Below, piece after piece: positions 7,344-17,084 of a DNA stretch of 64,000 nt. Numbering within the stretch: position 1 is the stretch's first letter; each line of letters starts with the position of its first letter. This DNA is from an uncultured Chiayiivirga sp. (GTDB lineage: Bacteria > Pseudomonadota > Gammaproteobacteria > Xanthomonadales > Xanthomonadaceae), in contig CAKSZJ010000011.1 of the NCBI GenBank assembly GCA_934525595.1, positions 30,726-94,725 on the forward strand, given 5' to 3'. The notes beneath the pieces are model-generated. The model was not told the DNA's origin, ran no database searches, and saw only the letters and a list, made by a program, of their open reading frames with translations. Position numbers and translations under genes: made by a program.

Positions 7344-9441
7344 GCGGCTGCGCCTCGTCCGGCAGCGCCGGGTCGAGCGGCGGCGGATGGCGGAACAGGT
7401 CGCCGGGGCGCGCGTCTTCCAGCGCCGGCAGGAGCGGCTGATTGTCGCCGCGGTAGCGCAGCTCCTTGTTCTCACGCATGCGCAGCTGCTCGGCGCGCAG
7501 GAAGTTGTACTTCTCGCTGGAAACCGCGGCCTCGGTGATCGCATCGCGCAGGATGATCGGGCGCAGGAAGATCATCAGGTTGCGCTTGCTGCGGGTGGCG
7601 GCGCGGCTCTTGAACAGGTGCCCGAGCACGGGAATGCGGCTGATGCCGGGCACGCCCTGCTTGCTCTCGCTGGTTTCCTCCTGCTTGAGGCCGCCGAGCA
7701 CCAGCAGGCCGCCGTCGGGCACCAGCACGCTGGTGGAAAGCTCGCGCTTGTTGGTGACGAGGTCGACCGCGCCGGCCACGGTGCTGGCCAGGGCCGAGAC
7801 TTCCTGCTTGATCTCCAGCCGCACCGCGTCGCCCTCGTTGATGTGCGGGGTGACGGTGAGGATCAGGCCCACGTCCTTGCGCTCCACCGTCTGGAAGGGG
7901 TTGGTCGGCTGGTTGCCGGCGGTGCCGGTATTGGTGTACTGGCCGGTGAGGAAGGGGACTTCCTGCACCACCTTGAACTGCGCCTCGGTGTTGTCGAGGG
8001 TGACCACGGACGGGTTGGACAAAACATTGGCGCGGCCGTCGCCGCGCAGCGCCTTCACCAGCGCGCCGACCTGGAACAGCGTCATGGTGCCGCCCTTGCC
8101 GTCGGGGATCTCCACCCGGCCGCCGACCCAGCCCATGTTGAGGCCACCACTACCGCTCAATGCACTGATCGGATTGGCCATCGCACCGAGAATGCCGACA
8201 GCTCCGCCGGCACCGGGGAAGTTGGTGCCGCCGATGTAACCACGCTCGCCGTCGAAATTGGTGCTCTGCCACTGCACGCCGAGCTCGTCGGCGAGCTCGT
8301 CGGTGACTTCCGCGATCACCGCTTCCACCATCACCTGGGCGCGGCGCACGTCGAGCTGGCGGATCACCGCGGCCAGGTCGCGGAACACGGCCGGCGCGGC
8401 GGTGATGATGAGGGCGTTGGTTTCGCCGTGGGCCTGGATGGTGGCGGCCTTGCCCTTGTCGCCCTCGCCGGTCTGGCGGGTCAGGGTGCCGGCCACGCTC
8501 TCGAGGATCACCGCGATGTCCTCGGCGCGGGCGTAGTTGAGGTACACGACCTGGGTGTTCTCGCCGCCGTCCAGCGGCGTGTCCAGGTGCGCGATCAGGC
8601 TGCGCAGGCGCAGCCGGCCGGCGCGGTCGCCGGAAAGCAGGAGGGAGTTGGTGCGCTCGTCGGCAATGAGCCTGGCTCCCGTCGCCGCGCCCGGCGCGGC
8701 GGCACCGCCTTCCAGTGCGGTCAGGGTGCGCCCGACCTCGGCGGCGCTGGCGTGGCGCAGCGGGATCACTTCGACCTCGGCATCCGAGGCGGTGTCCATG
8801 CGCGCGATCAGCTCCATCAGCCGCGCCACGTTGCCGGCGCGGTCGCTGATCAGGATCGAGTTGCTGGACGGGTTGGCGGTGAAGGTGGCCTGCTGCGGCG
8901 CGAGCGGGCGCAGCAGCTTGACCACGTCATCGGCTGCGACGTGCTTGAGCGCGATCAGGCGGGTGACCAGCGCGTCCGGCCCGCCGCCGCCGTTGCCCAC
9001 GCTGCCGTCCTGCGCGGCCACCGCGTCGGGCACGATCTTGATCATGCTGCCGGCCGACACCGCGGCGAAGCCGTGCACGCGCAGCACCGAGAGGAAGGTC
9101 TCGTAGATTTCCGCCGGCGTCTGCGGCTTGGACGAAATCACCGTGACCCGGCCTTCCACGCGCGGATCGACGATGAAGCTCTTGCCGGTGATCTCGCTCA
9201 CCGTCTGCACCAGCACCGCGATGTCGGCGGCCTTGAGGTTGAGGGTGTGGCGGCCGTCGGCCGATGCGGCAACCGGGGTGCTGGCGCTGCTGCCATCGGC
9301 GGGAACCACGCCCGGCGGGGTCTGGGCACCCAGCGGCAGCGCCGCGAGCAGCAGGGCGTGGAAGGCGAGCGCGCGGACGGGGCGGGATCGGAGCATGAGA
9401 AGGCGTTTCCGTGGCATGGATTCGGCGGAGAGGGGTTTCAT
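7336..9441 (-). CDS. gspD: Type II secretion outer-membrane secretin GspD
   Basis: The 701-residue protein begins with a positively charged n-region, a hydrophobic signal segment (FHALLLAALPLGAQ) and a cleavage-like AQT. Next is an N0 domain (about 65-140, with GKSFIVDPRVEGRVTV), then three KH-like N domains with LIALKHVAADDVVKLL and VIPLRHASAAEVGRTL. The C-terminal secretin domain holds VPFLTGQYT, TVTPHINEGDAVRLEI and VPDGGLLVLGGL. It forms the outer-membrane channel for folded exoproteins. The ATG directly follows the gspC stop (TGAATG), and the GTG of gspE overlaps its own stop, indicating translational coupling. A second in-frame ATG at codon 9 is an alternative start. Confidence 0.95.
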   Translation of the reverse strand: MKPLSAESMPRKRLLMLRSRPVRALAFHALLLAALPLGAQTPPGVVPADGSSASTPVAASADGRHTLNLKAADIAVLVQTVSEITGKSFIVDPRVEGRVTVISSKPQTPAEIYETFLSVLRVHGFAAVSAGSMIKIVPDAVAAQDGSVGNGGGGPDALVTRLIALKHVAADDVVKLLRPLAPQQATFTANPSSNSILISDRAGNVARLMELIARMDTASDAEVEVIPLRHASAAEVGRTLTALEGGAAAPGAATGARLIADERTNSLLLSGDRAGRLRLRSLIAHLDTPLDGGENTQVVYLNYARAEDIAVILESVAGTLTRQTGEGDKGKAATIQAHGETNALIITAAPAVFRDLAAVIRQLDVRRAQVMVEAVIAEVTDELADELGVQWQSTNFDGERGYIGGTNFPGAGGAVGILGAMANPISALSGSGGLNMGWVGGRVEIPDGKGGTMTLFQVGALVKALRGDGRANVLSNPSVVTLDNTEAQFKVVQEVPFLTGQYTNTGTAGNQPTNPFQTVERKDVGLILTVTPHINEGDAVRLEIKQEVSALASTVAGAVDLVTNKRELSTSVLVPDGGLLVLGGLKQEETSESKQGVPGISRIPVLGHLFKSRAATRSKRNLMIFLRPIILRDAITEAAVSSEKYNFLRAEQLRMRENKELRYRGDNQPLLPALEDARPGDLFRHPPPLDPALPDEAQPRD

Positions 9442-10383
9442 TCAAAGCCCGAGCTGGAGTCGGACGGGTTTGCCGTCGCGTTCGACTTCGATCTGCACCG
9501 AGCGCGCGTCGCGCAGCGCCGAGAGCAGCTCCATCTGGCGCGCCGGTCCGTCGAGCGGGATGCCGTTGACCGCGGTGACCACGTCGGTGGGGCGCAGGCC
9601 GGCGCGCGAAAGCAGGTCCGAGTCGCGCCCGACGCCCAGGCGCACGCCCTGCATGCGGCCGTTGGCGAAGACCGGAAACACCTGCACCTGCTTGGCCAGC
9701 TCCTGCACGTTGGGCAGGTTGGCGGCGCGGTAGGTTTCCATGTCCGGCATGCCCGGCGCGATGACGGGAGCAAAGGCACCGGGCGCGAGCGGCGGGTTCG
9801 CGGTGCCGGGCAGGCGCGTGCGCGCGGCGGTGCCACCGGAGGAGACCGCCGGGCTGAGCGAGTCGTCGGTGATGCGCAGGCTGAGGGTCTCGCTGACGCC
9901 GCCGCGCGACAGCACGATCTGTCCGGCGAGGATCTGCTCAAGACGCGCATCGCCCGGCAGCGCGTCGCCCACCCGGTAGGCGCGATCGACGCCCTGTTCG
10001 TCGGCGATGATGGCGATGCCGCCGTCCGGACGGTTCTCGTTGAAGGTGCCGCGCAGCACCAGCTTGAGCGCGGTTTCCTGCAGCTGGGCTTGGGCGGCGA
10101 TGGCGCGGTTCATGTCGGCCTGGGCATCACCGAACAGGTGCCACTTCGCCACCTCGCCCCGGGCCGCCGTGGTTGCGGCGGCGGCCGGGACGTCGACCGG
10201 GGACGCCGGCGGCGGCTCGACGCCGGCCAGCAGCAGCCACAGCAGCGCCACCGCCTGCCAGACGCACAGCGCCAGCGCCGCCGCGAGCGCCAGCCGCGCC
10301 GGCCAGGGCGAGCTGTGCAGGGAACGGGGCAGGGTCAGCGCGTCAAGCACGGCAAGGGATCGCGTCGGGGGAAGCCGACGCAC
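9442..10383 (-). CDS. gspC: Type II secretion inner-membrane protein GspC
   Basis: This 313-residue bitopic protein links the inner-membrane platform to the secretin. A short cytoplasmic N-terminus is followed by one membrane segment (LALAAALALCVWQAVALLWLL, about 31-50). A periplasmic homology region comes next (WHLFGDAQ ... LKLVLRGTF near 100-135), where GspC contacts the GspD N0 domain. The C-terminal PDZ domain (about 225-313) shows GVRLGVGRDSDLLSRAGL and DVVTAVNGIPL. It is the first gene of the gspC-D-E operon, read leftward. Confidence 0.92.
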   Translation of the reverse strand: MRRLPPTRSLAVLDALTLPRSLHSSPWPARLALAAALALCVWQAVALLWLLLAGVEPPPASPVDVPAAAATTAARGEVAKWHLFGDAQADMNRAIAAQAQLQETALKLVLRGTFNENRPDGGIAIIADEQGVDRAYRVGDALPGDARLEQILAGQIVLSRGGVSETLSLRITDDSLSPAVSSGGTAARTRLPGTANPPLAPGAFAPVIAPGMPDMETYRAANLPNVQELAKQVQVFPVFANGRMQGVRLGVGRDSDLLSRAGLRPTDVVTAVNGIPLDGPARQMELLSALRDARSVQIEVERDGKPVRLQLGL

Positions 10384-10447
10384 TGTAGCAAACCGTCGCG
10401 CCGGAAGCGCGCGGCGCGCGCGCTCCGGGCAGGGCGTCGCGCGCGTT

Positions 10448-12214
10448 TCAGTGGCGTGCGGGCGGGCGGTTGAAGAAGCGCGTCACGCGCTTCTTGAGGC
10501 GCGCCAGCAGGGATTCTGGCGAGCCGTCCGCCGGCGTGGCCGGAGCCGGCTGCTTGTCCGCAGGGGCGACGCGGTCGCCGTGCAGCAGCCGCGCCTCGAC
10601 CCGCTCGCGCGCCTCGCGCTGGCGGCGGCCGCCGCGGCGACGGCGCTTTTTCGCCTCGGTGGCCTCGGTCGGTGCGGCCTGCTCGCCGGCACGGATCGAT
10701 CCGGGTTCCGGTGCCGCGGCACCGTTGCCCTGCGCCTGTGCCTGTGCCTGTGCTGGAGCCGACGCCTCGTCCTCACGCGGGCGCGGAGGGCGCGAGCGCG
10801 AGCGGCTGCCCTCCGCGCGCGGCGGACGTTCGCCGCGTTCGCCACCCGGTCGCGGGCCGGATCCGGCGCCGCGTTCGCGGCGCTGGCGCGAGCCGGAGCC
10901 CGATCCGCCCGGACGCGCGCCGGCCTTTTCCGCGGCCTTCTGCTCGCGCACCTCGCGGAAGATTTCGCCGATGCTGTCTTCATCGCCTTCATCCGCGTCT
11001 TCCGACGCGACAGACGGTGCGCGCGCGGGGCGCGGCAGGGCGGTCATCAGCTCCGGGGTCACCTGGCCTACCGGGATCTTCTGCTCGATGAAGGCCTCGA
11101 TGTCCGGCAGGCCCATCGCGTACATCTCGCAGGCGAAGCTGATCGCATCGCCTTCCTCGCCCAGGCGCGCGGTGCGGCCGATGCGGTGCACGTAGTCCTC
11201 GGCGTCGAACGGCAGGTCGTAGTTGTAGACGTACTTGACCCCGTCGATATGCAGGCCGCGCGCGGCCACGTCGGTGGCCACCAGGATTTCGAGCTGGCCG
11301 GCCTGGAAGCGGCGCAGCAGGCTCTCGCGCTTCTTCTGCGGCACGTCGCCCGAGAGCACGCCGACCCGGTAGCCGGCCTTTTCCAGCGCCCGCGCCACGC
11401 GCTCGACGAACACCTTGGTGTTGACGAAGACCATGGTGCGCGCACCTTCGCTGCGCGAGAGCAGGCCCAGCAGCAGCGGCAGCTTTTCCTCGTTGGCCGG
11501 GAAGTAGACGGTCTGGCGCACCCGCGCGGCGGTGATCGATTCGGTTTCCACCACCAGCTTTTCCGGCTCGTTCATGTGCTCGTAGGCCAGCTCCAGCACG
11601 CGATGGCTCAAGGTGGCCGAGAACAGCAGGGTCTGGCGCGTGGTGCGCGCCGGCATGCGCCGCAGCAGGAAGCGGATGTCCTTGATGAAGCCGAGGTCGA
11701 ACATGCGGTCGGCCTCGTCCAGCACGCAGATTTCGCAGGCGTGCAGCGACACGACCTTGTGCTGGCGCACGTAGTCGATCAGGCGGCCGGGCGTGGCGAT
11801 GATGACGTCGGCACCTTCCTGCAGGGTGGCGCGCTGCTTGTCGTAATCCACGCCGCCGTAGATCAGCGCAAAGCGCAGCCCCAGGTCGGAGCCGAACTTG
11901 AGCGCGTCCTTGTGGATCTGGATGGCCAGCTCGCGCGTGGGCGCCAGGATCAGGGCGCGCGGATCCTCGGGCTTGCGCTCGGCCAGTGCGGGACGGGTCA
12001 GCAGGCGATTCACCACGGCGACCAGGAAGGCCAGGGTCTTGCCGGTGCCGGTCTGGGCCTGCCCGGCCACGTCGCGCCCGGCCAGCGCCACGGGCAGGGT
12101 CATGGCCTGGATCGGCGTGCAGCGGGTGAAGCCGGCGTTGTCCAGGCCGGCCAGCACGTCGGGTGCCAGCGGCAGGCTGGAGAAGGGGATGTCGGTCAGC
12201 GGGTTGTCGCTCAT
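10448..12214 (-). CDS. rhlB: DEAD-box ATP-dependent RNA helicase RhlB with a long low-complexity tail
   Basis: The protein unwinds RNA duplexes and in gammaproteobacteria assists RNase E in the degradosome. The ATG at 12214 gives [16 protein letters not shown] and 588 residues. Visible motifs are the Q motif ([13 protein letters not shown]), AQTGTGKT (Walker A), [30 protein letters not shown] (DEAD), [24 protein letters not shown] and [10 protein letters not shown]. The last 180 or so residues, after [13 protein letters not shown], are Arg/Gly/Pro-rich with a QAQAQAQ stretch and basic clusters, and are probably disordered. The neighbouring trxA and rho match the conserved rhlB/trxA/rho gene order of E. 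coli. Confidence 0.93.
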   Translation of the reverse strand: MSDNPLTDIPFSSLPLAPDVLAGLDNAGFTRCTPIQAMTLPVALAGRDVAGQAQTGTGKTLAFLVAVVNRLLTRPALAERKPEDPRALILAPTRELAIQIHKDALKFGSDLGLRFALIYGGVDYDKQRATLQEGADVIIATPGRLIDYVRQHKVVSLHACEICVLDEADRMFDLGFIKDIRFLLRRMPARTTRQTLLFSATLSHRVLELAYEHMNEPEKLVVETESITAARVRQTVYFPANEEKLPLLLGLLSRSEGARTMVFVNTKVFVERVARALEKAGYRVGVLSGDVPQKKRESLLRRFQAGQLEILVATDVAARGLHIDGVKYVYNYDLPFDAEDYVHRIGRTARLGEEGDAISFACEMYAMGLPDIEAFIEQKIPVGQVTPELMTALPRPARAPSVASEDADEGDEDSIGEIFREVREQKAAEKAGARPGGSGSGSRQRRERGAGSGPRPGGERGERPPRAEGSRSRSRPPRPREDEASAPAQAQAQAQGNGAAAPEPGSIRAGEQAAPTEATEAKKRRRRGGRRQREARERVEARLLHGDRVAPADKQPAPATPADGSPESLLARLKKRVTRFFNRPPARH

Positions 12215-12516
12215 GGGATTCCGGAAGTGGGGCGGCACGGCCGCCGGGTGGAATGACGCCGCCGCGGTCGAACGACGCGGCCTGCGCGAGGGGATCGGGT
12301 TGCGGGACGAGGAGGCCGCCGCGCGCAACGGAAGGCGTCGGCACGGCTCGTCACGCGCCTGTCGCCGGTGGTGTTGCGCGCTCCGCGGGCTTGCCGCCAA
12401 ACTGCGTTGGCCGCAGCGGTCCGGCTTCGCCTGAAGCCTTGAAACGGCGGCAAAGACCCCCCAAGTGTAGCGGATCAGGCGGCCTCCGGCGCGCCGAGGT
12501 CCCGCAGGAGCGATAG
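12215..12516. other. Divergent rhlB / trxA intergenic region
   Basis: The 302 bases separate two divergent starts. The trxA side ends in AGGAG seven bases before the ATG. A possible -35 TTGAAA lies about 75 bases upstream of trxA, but no convincing -10 follows at the right distance. I see no gene or other motif here. Confidence 0.6.
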
Positions 12517-12843
12517 ATGAGCGACAACGTGATCCACGTCGGCGATGCCGATTTCGAAGCGCAGGTGCTTCAGTCCGAGCAGCCGGTGCTGGTCGATTTC
12601 TGGGCCGAATGGTGCGGCCCGTGCCGGATGATCGGCCCGCTCGTTGACGAAATGGCCAAGACCTACGCCGGCCGCCTCAAGGTGGTGAAGGTCAACGTCG
12701 ACCACAGCCACAAGACCGCCGCCAACTATCAGGTGCGCGGCATTCCGATGCTGCTGATGTTCAAGAACGGCAAGGTGGAGGCCACGCAGGTCGGCGCCGT
12801 GGGCAAGGCCCAGCTCACCCAGTTCGTCGACAGCGTTGTTTGA
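12517..12843 (+). CDS. trxA: Thioredoxin 1
   Basis: This 108-residue cytoplasmic disulfide reductase supplies electrons to ribonucleotide reductase, methionine sulfoxide reductases and others. The active site [11 protein letters not shown] has the CGPC pair at about residues 33-36. The cis-proline segment [13 protein letters not shown] and the closing [15 protein letters not shown] are typical. The ATG follows AGGAG with 7-base spacing. Length and position between divergent rhlB and downstream rho agree with the conserved gammaproteobacterial arrangement. Confidence 0.97.
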   Translation: MSDNVIHVGDADFEAQVLQSEQPVLVDFWAEWCGPCRMIGPLVDEMAKTYAGRLKVVKVNVDHSHKTAANYQVRGIPMLLMFKNGKVEATQVGAVGKAQLTQFVDSVV

Positions 12844-12850
12844 GACTCCC

Positions 12851-12880
12851 GCCGTGGCCGGCGGCCCGGCCGGCCACGGC
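12851..12880. terminator. Strong hairpin after trxA
   Basis: GCCGTGGCCGG (12851-12861) pairs perfectly with CCGGCCACGGC (12870-12880) around an 8-base loop, 8 bases after the trxA stop. No T-run follows, so it could be a weak intrinsic terminator, an mRNA 3'-end stabiliser or an attenuator before rho. Confidence 0.45.
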
Positions 12881-12906
12881 CGATGAACGTTCCCGCGCGC
12901 CACGGC

Positions 12907-12935
12907 TTTACCTTGTGGCCCGCGCGGTGTAACGT
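12907..12935 (+). promoter_or_regulatory. Candidate promoter for rho
   Basis: TTTACC (12907-12912) and TAACGT (12930-12935) are separated by 17 bases and lie about 90 bases ahead of the rho start. It is a moderate match on sequence alone. The long leader would leave room for the autogenous control known for rho. Confidence 0.35.
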
Positions 12936-13027
12936 GCGTTCCATCTGCTGGTGCGATTCCGCGCCGCTCGCGTTCTGATTCCGTCCCCATCCCTGGACCC
13001 ACTCGCACCTTCAGCGAGACACTTCCC

Positions 13028-14626
13028 GTGCAAGAAAACGACAACGACACCCCGGTCGCCGTGGCGACCGCTCCGGTGCACGCCGAGCGTGCCCAACCCC
13101 ATCCCGCGCCCACCGATGCGAGCGCTGCGGCGCCTGCTGCCGAAGGCGGCGATGCCGCCGCGGCCGAAGGCGGTGCGCAGGGCGACGCCGGCAACCGGTC
13201 CGGCAACCGCAATCGCCACCGCGACCGTCGCGACCGCCGCCGCGGACGCAACGAGCGTGGCGAGCGCGACACCCGCGCCGCGCGCGACCTGCCAGATGAC
13301 GAAGGCGAGGATGCGCTCCCCGAACCGCAGCGCGCGCCGCTCGCGCTGCCGCCGGACTTTCCGACCTACAGCCTGGCCGACCTCAAGCGCATGCCGGCGC
13401 ACAAGCTGCTCGACATTGCCGACCAGCTCGGCATCGGCGAGAGCGTGGCGCGCCTGCGCAAGCAGGACGTCACCTTCGCCCTGCTCAAGATGCTTACCCG
13501 GCACGGCGACGGCGTGGCCGCCGACGGCGTCCTGGAGATCCTGCCCGACGGCTTCGGCTTCCTGCGTTCGGCCGATGCCAGCTATCTGGCCGGTCCGGAC
13601 GACACCTACATCTCGCCCAGCCAGATCCGCCGCTTCAACCTGCGCACCGGCGACTTCCTCACCGGCCGCATCCGCTATCCGAAGGATGGCGAGCGCTACT
13701 TCGCGCTGGCCAAGGTGGACACCATCAACGGCGAGCCGCCGGAGGCCTCGAAGAACAAGGTGCTGTTCGAGAACCTCACGCCGCTGTTCCCGCGCGAGCG
13801 CTTCCACCTGGAGCGCGGCAACGGCTCGTCCGAGGACATCACCGGACGCATCCTGGATCTCGTCGCCCCGGTCGGGCGCGGCCAGCGCGGCCTCATCGTC
13901 TCCCAGCCCAAGGCCGGCAAGACGATGCTGATGCAGAACGTGGCGCAGGCCATCATGCACAACCACCCGGACGTGCACCTGATCGTGCTCCTGATCGACG
14001 AGCGCCCGGAAGAAGTCACCGAAATGCAGCGCAGCGTGCGCGGCGAAGTGGTCAGCTCCACCTTCGACGAGCCCGCCGCGCGCCACGTGCAGGTGGCCGA
14101 AATGGTGATCGAGCGGGCCAAGCGCCTGGTCGAGCACAAGAAGGACGTGGTCATCCTGCTAGACTCCATCACCCGCCTGGCGCGCGCCTACAACACCGTG
14201 GTGCCGTCCAGCGGCAAGGTGCTGACCGGCGGCGTCGACGCCAACGCGCTGCAGCGCCCCAAGCGCTTCTTCGGCGCGGCGCGCAAGGCCGAGGAAGGCG
14301 GCTCGCTGACCATCCTGGCCACCGCGCTGATCGAGACCGGCTCGAAGATGGACGAGGTGATCTACGAGGAGTTCAAGGGCACCGGCAACATGGAAGTGCA
14401 CCTGTCCCGCCGGATTGCCGAGAAGCGCGTCTACCCGGCCATCCACATCAATGCGTCCGGCACCCGTCGCGAAGAGCTGCTGATCGAGCCGGATTACCTG
14501 CAAAAGATCTGGATCCTGCGCAAGCTGCTGCACCCGATGGATGAACTGGCCGCGATGGAATTCCTGCTCGACAAAATGAAGAACACCAAGACCAACGAGG
14601 AATTCTTCAACTTCATGAAGCGCTGA
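13028..14626 (+). CDS. rho: Transcription termination factor Rho with an arginine-rich N-terminal extension
   Basis: Rho is the hexameric RNA translocase that ends transcription. The 532-residue protein contains the N-terminal helical and RNA-binding domains from about residue 112 ([34 protein letters not shown]). The RecA-type motor follows: [10 protein letters not shown] near 292-301, [26 protein letters not shown] (Walker B and Q-loop) and the R-loop KRFFGAARK. Ahead of the core lie about 110 extra residues, first Ala/Gly/Pro-rich and then a basic R/N/D/G tract (58-86), compared with E. coli Rho at 419 residues. The predicted start is GTG. A hairpin with a T-run follows the stop. Confidence 0.95.
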   Translation: MQENDNDTPVAVATAPVHAERAQPHPAPTDASAAAPAAEGGDAAAAEGGAQGDAGNRSGNRNRHRDRRDRRRGRNERGERDTRAARDLPDDEGEDALPEPQRAPLALPPDFPTYSLADLKRMPAHKLLDIADQLGIGESVARLRKQDVTFALLKMLTRHGDGVAADGVLEILPDGFGFLRSADASYLAGPDDTYISPSQIRRFNLRTGDFLTGRIRYPKDGERYFALAKVDTINGEPPEASKNKVLFENLTPLFPRERFHLERGNGSSEDITGRILDLVAPVGRGQRGLIVSQPKAGKTMLMQNVAQAIMHNHPDVHLIVLLIDERPEEVTEMQRSVRGEVVSSTFDEPAARHVQVAEMVIERAKRLVEHKKDVVILLDSITRLARAYNTVVPSSGKVLTGGVDANALQRPKRFFGAARKAEEGGSLTILATALIETGSKMDEVIYEEFKGTGNMEVHLSRRIAEKRVYPAIHINASGTRREELLIEPDYLQKIWILRKLLHPMDELAAMEFLLDKMKNTKTNEEFFNFMKR

Positions 14627-14636
14627 TGCGCGTCCG

Positions 14637-14664
14637 GGAACGGCTGCCGCTGCAGCCGTTTTCC
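14637..14664 (+). terminator. Intrinsic terminator of rho
   Basis: AACGGCTGC (14639-14647) and GCAGCCGTT (14652-14660) form a 9-bp stem with loop CGCT. The stem runs directly into TTCC and begins 12 bases after the rho stop codon. The short T-run makes this a plausible Rho-independent site. Confidence 0.65.
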
Positions 14665-14755
14665 GCGCCTGGGCAAGGTGTCGCGACGCGAGCCGCGTCC
14701 AGGCGAAAATCGCCCGCTCCGGCGCTCGCCGGCTTACCGTTCCAGAGAGATTCCG

Positions 14756-15271
14756 ATGCCCCAGCCTTCCTCGCTTGATCGCGACCAGCTCCTCGCCTGC
14801 GGCCGCGGCGAAATGTTCGGCCCCGGCAACGCGCGCCTGCCGCTGCCGCCGATGCTGATGTTCGACCGCATCACCCACATCTCCACCGAGGGCGGGCAAT
14901 ACGGCAAGGGCGTGATCGAAGCTGAGCTGGACATCCATCCGGACCTCTGGTTCTTCGGTTGCCACTTCGAGGGCGATCCGGTGATGCCCGGCTGCCTCGG
15001 GGTCGACGCCATGTGGCAGCTCGCCGGGTTCTTCCTGCCCTGGCTGGGCGAGCCGGGCCTGGGCCGTGCGCTGGGCGTGGGCGAGGTCAAGTTCACCGGC
15101 CAGGTGCTTCCCACCGCGAAGAAGGTCCGCTATGTCATCGACATCAGCCGGGTGATCCGCAGCCGCCTCAAGCTGGTGGTTGCCGAAGGGCGCACCTTCG
15201 TGGACGATCGCCTGATCTATACCGCCAAGGACCTGCGGGTCGGCCTGTTCCAGTCAACGGAGAGCTTCTGA
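14756..15271 (+). CDS. fabA: 3-hydroxydecanoyl-ACP dehydratase/isomerase
   Basis: FabA dehydrates 3-hydroxyacyl-ACP and isomerises trans-2- to cis-3-decenoyl-ACP, the branch point to unsaturated fatty acids. The 171-residue protein begins [21 protein letters not shown], as FabA does. It has the hot-dog active site [20 protein letters not shown], with the catalytic His and Asp inside it. The ATG has AGAGAGA just upstream. The stop overlaps the fabB start (TGATG), so fabA and fabB are co-translated, an arrangement known from many gammaproteobacteria. Confidence 0.97.
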   Translation: MPQPSSLDRDQLLACGRGEMFGPGNARLPLPPMLMFDRITHISTEGGQYGKGVIEAELDIHPDLWFFGCHFEGDPVMPGCLGVDAMWQLAGFFLPWLGEPGLGRALGVGEVKFTGQVLPTAKKVRYVIDISRVIRSRLKLVVAEGRTFVDDRLIYTAKDLRVGLFQSTESF

Positions 15272-16482
15272 TGCGTCGCGTCGTGGTTACCGGCATGGGC
15301 CTGGTGTCCTGCCTCGGCAATGCTGCCAACAACGTTTCGCGCGCCCTGCGCGAGGGCATCAGTGGCATCCGCCATGTTCCCGAATATGCCGAGCTGGGCC
15401 TGCGCAGCCAGGTGGCCGGGCAGCCGGTGATCGATCTGGTGGCCGAGATCGACCGCAAGCTCAAGCGCTTCATGGGCGATGCGGCGTCCTATGCCTACGT
15501 CTCCATGCGCGATGCCATCGCCGACGCCGGTCTCACCCTCGATCGCATCCGCCATCCGCGCATCGGCCTGATCGCAGGCTCCGGCGGCGGTTCTCCGCAG
15601 TGGCAGATCGAGACCGCCGACATCCTGCGCGACAAGGGCGTGCGGCGCATCGGCCCCTACATGGTGCCGCGCACGATGTGCTCCACCGTTTCGGCCTCGC
15701 TTGCCACCGCCTTCGGCATCCTGGGCCTGAGCTACTCCATCGCCGCCGCCTGCGCCACCTCGGCGCACTGCATCGGCGCCGGCGCCGACCTCATCCGCCA
15801 TGGCGTGCAGGACATCGTGTTCGCCGGCGGTGCCGAAGAGCTGCACTGGGGCATGACCTCGCAGTTCGACGCCATGGGCGCGCTGTCTGCGGCGCGCAAC
15901 GATGCGCCGGAAACCGCTTCGCGCCCCTACGACGCGGCGCGTGACGGCTTCGTCATCGCCGGCGGCGGCGGCATGCTGGTGCTGGAAGACTTCGAACATG
16001 CAAAGGCGCGCGGCGCGCGCATCCACGCCGAGCTGGTGGGCTACGGCGTCACTTCCGACGGCGCCGACATGGTGGCGCCCTCCGGTGAAGGTGCGGTGCG
16101 CTGCATGCAGGCGGCGCTGGCCCAGGCGCAGCTGCCGATCGACTACCTCAACACCCACGGCACCTCCACGCCGCTGGGCGATCTGGTGGAACTGGCTGCC
16201 GTGCGCAGCGCCTTCGGCAGCGCTGGCGTGCCGCCGCTTTCCTCCACCAAGGCCCTCAGCGGCCACTCGCTGGGTGCCGCCAGCGTGCACGAGGCGATCT
16301 ACAGCCTGATCATGCTCAACGAGGGCTTCATGGCCGGCTCGGCCAACATCGACGAGCTCGACGAAGGCGCGCGCGACGTGCCGATCCTGCGCGAAACCCG
16401 CGATGCCCGCCTCAACGCCGTCATGTCCAACAGCTTCGGCTTCGGCGGCACCAACGCCAGCCTGGTGTTCGCCCGGGTGTAA
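15271..16482 (+). CDS. fabB: 3-oxoacyl-ACP synthase I
   Basis: This condensing enzyme elongates cis-unsaturated acyl-ACPs made by FabA. The 403-residue protein opens [16 protein letters not shown] and carries the Cys-His-His triad. The nucleophile lies in [12 protein letters not shown] near 163, the first His in [12 protein letters not shown] near 298 and the second in [12 protein letters not shown] near 333, with the FGFGGTNAS loop near the C-terminus. The ATG overlaps the fabA stop. A perfect 12-bp hairpin lies about 55 bases downstream. Confidence 0.97.
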   Translation: MRRVVVTGMGLVSCLGNAANNVSRALREGISGIRHVPEYAELGLRSQVAGQPVIDLVAEIDRKLKRFMGDAASYAYVSMRDAIADAGLTLDRIRHPRIGLIAGSGGGSPQWQIETADILRDKGVRRIGPYMVPRTMCSTVSASLATAFGILGLSYSIAAACATSAHCIGAGADLIRHGVQDIVFAGGAEELHWGMTSQFDAMGALSAARNDAPETASRPYDAARDGFVIAGGGGMLVLEDFEHAKARGARIHAELVGYGVTSDGADMVAPSGEGAVRCMQAALAQAQLPIDYLNTHGTSTPLGDLVELAAVRSAFGSAGVPPLSSTKALSGHSLGAASVHEAIYSLIMLNEGFMAGSANIDELDEGARDVPILRETRDARLNAVMSNSFGFGGTNASLVFARV

Positions 16483-16537
16483 GAGCCCGCCTGCGCGCGG
16501 ACGCTTGCGCGCACTGGCCCGGCGCGTGGTTCCACGG

Positions 16538-16564
16538 GGCGCGTCTCATCGCATGAGACGCGCC
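16538..16564 (+). terminator. Perfect 12-bp stem-loop after fabAB
   Basis: GGCGCGTCTCAT (16538-16549) pairs with ATGAGACGCGCC (16553-16564) across a 3-base loop. It lies in the gap after fabB and before the next gene. No T-run follows, so termination strength is uncertain. The stem is a perfect palindrome and could also be a protein site. Confidence 0.5.
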
Positions 16565-16601
16565 TCTGCCAGCCTGAGGCTCCCGTCACGAGGAGCCCGC
16601 C

Positions 16602-17084
16602 ATGTCCCGTCCACACCCGTCTCCCGGCATTCCCCTCGCCGATGCGCTGCTGCTGCACTGGCTGGCGATCGGCGCGCTGGCGCTGTTCCTGATTCCGCCG
16701 GCGCAGTGGCACAGCACGTCGATCGGCTGGCTGCCGTTCTGGGCGGCGATCGCCCCGGCGATGGCCTTGGCGCAGCGCTGCCTGCCGCGACTGGGGACGC
16801 GGGCGCGCAAGCGCCTACAATGCACGGCTCCCGTTCCTGCATTCATCCTCCCGCATCGCCATGACCATCACGCCCCAGGAAGCGCTTCAGCGCACCATCG
16901 AGCATCGCGAAATCTTCCACGACGAAATGGTCGCGCTGATGCGCCAGATCATGCGCGGGGACGTCTCGTCGGTGATGACCGCCGCGATCCTCTCGGGGCT
17001 GCGCGTGAAGAAGGAAACCGTCGGCGAGATCGCCGGTGCCGCGCAGGTGATGCGCGAGTTCGCCGCCCGGGTCGAAGCGCCTGA
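16602..17084 (+). CDS. Small hydrophobic protein, reading frame runs on into trpD
   Basis: A strong GAGGAG site sits 6 bases before this ATG. The first 80 or so residues look like a real small membrane protein with two hydrophobic segments ([19 protein letters not shown] and [16 protein letters not shown]). The frame, however, has no stop before 17084, which makes it overlap the first 224 bases of trpD. The residues past 80 look like out-of-frame trpD translation. Either the stop was lost by mutation or sequencing error, or the gene truly overlaps. The function is unknown. Confidence 0.45.
   Translation: MSRPHPSPGIPLADALLLHWLAIGALALFLIPPAQWHSTSIGWLPFWAAIAPAMALAQRCLPRLGTRARKRLQCTAPVPAFILPHRHDHHAPGSASAHHRASRNLPRRNGRADAPDHARGRLVGDDRRDPLGAAREEGNRRRDRRCRAGDARVRRPGRSA

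Noticed and set aside
7165..10473. A 1,102-codon open frame on the plus strand
   Set aside because: It is antisense to gspD and gspC, which have clear motifs and coupled starts. High GC leaves stop-free frames opposite real genes. Its translation is low in complexity (Gly/His/Val/Gln-rich) with no family resemblance.
10007..12256. A 749-codon frame antisense to rhlB and the start of gspC
   Set aside because: It crosses the gap between two real genes, is opposite DEAD-box motifs and matches nothing.
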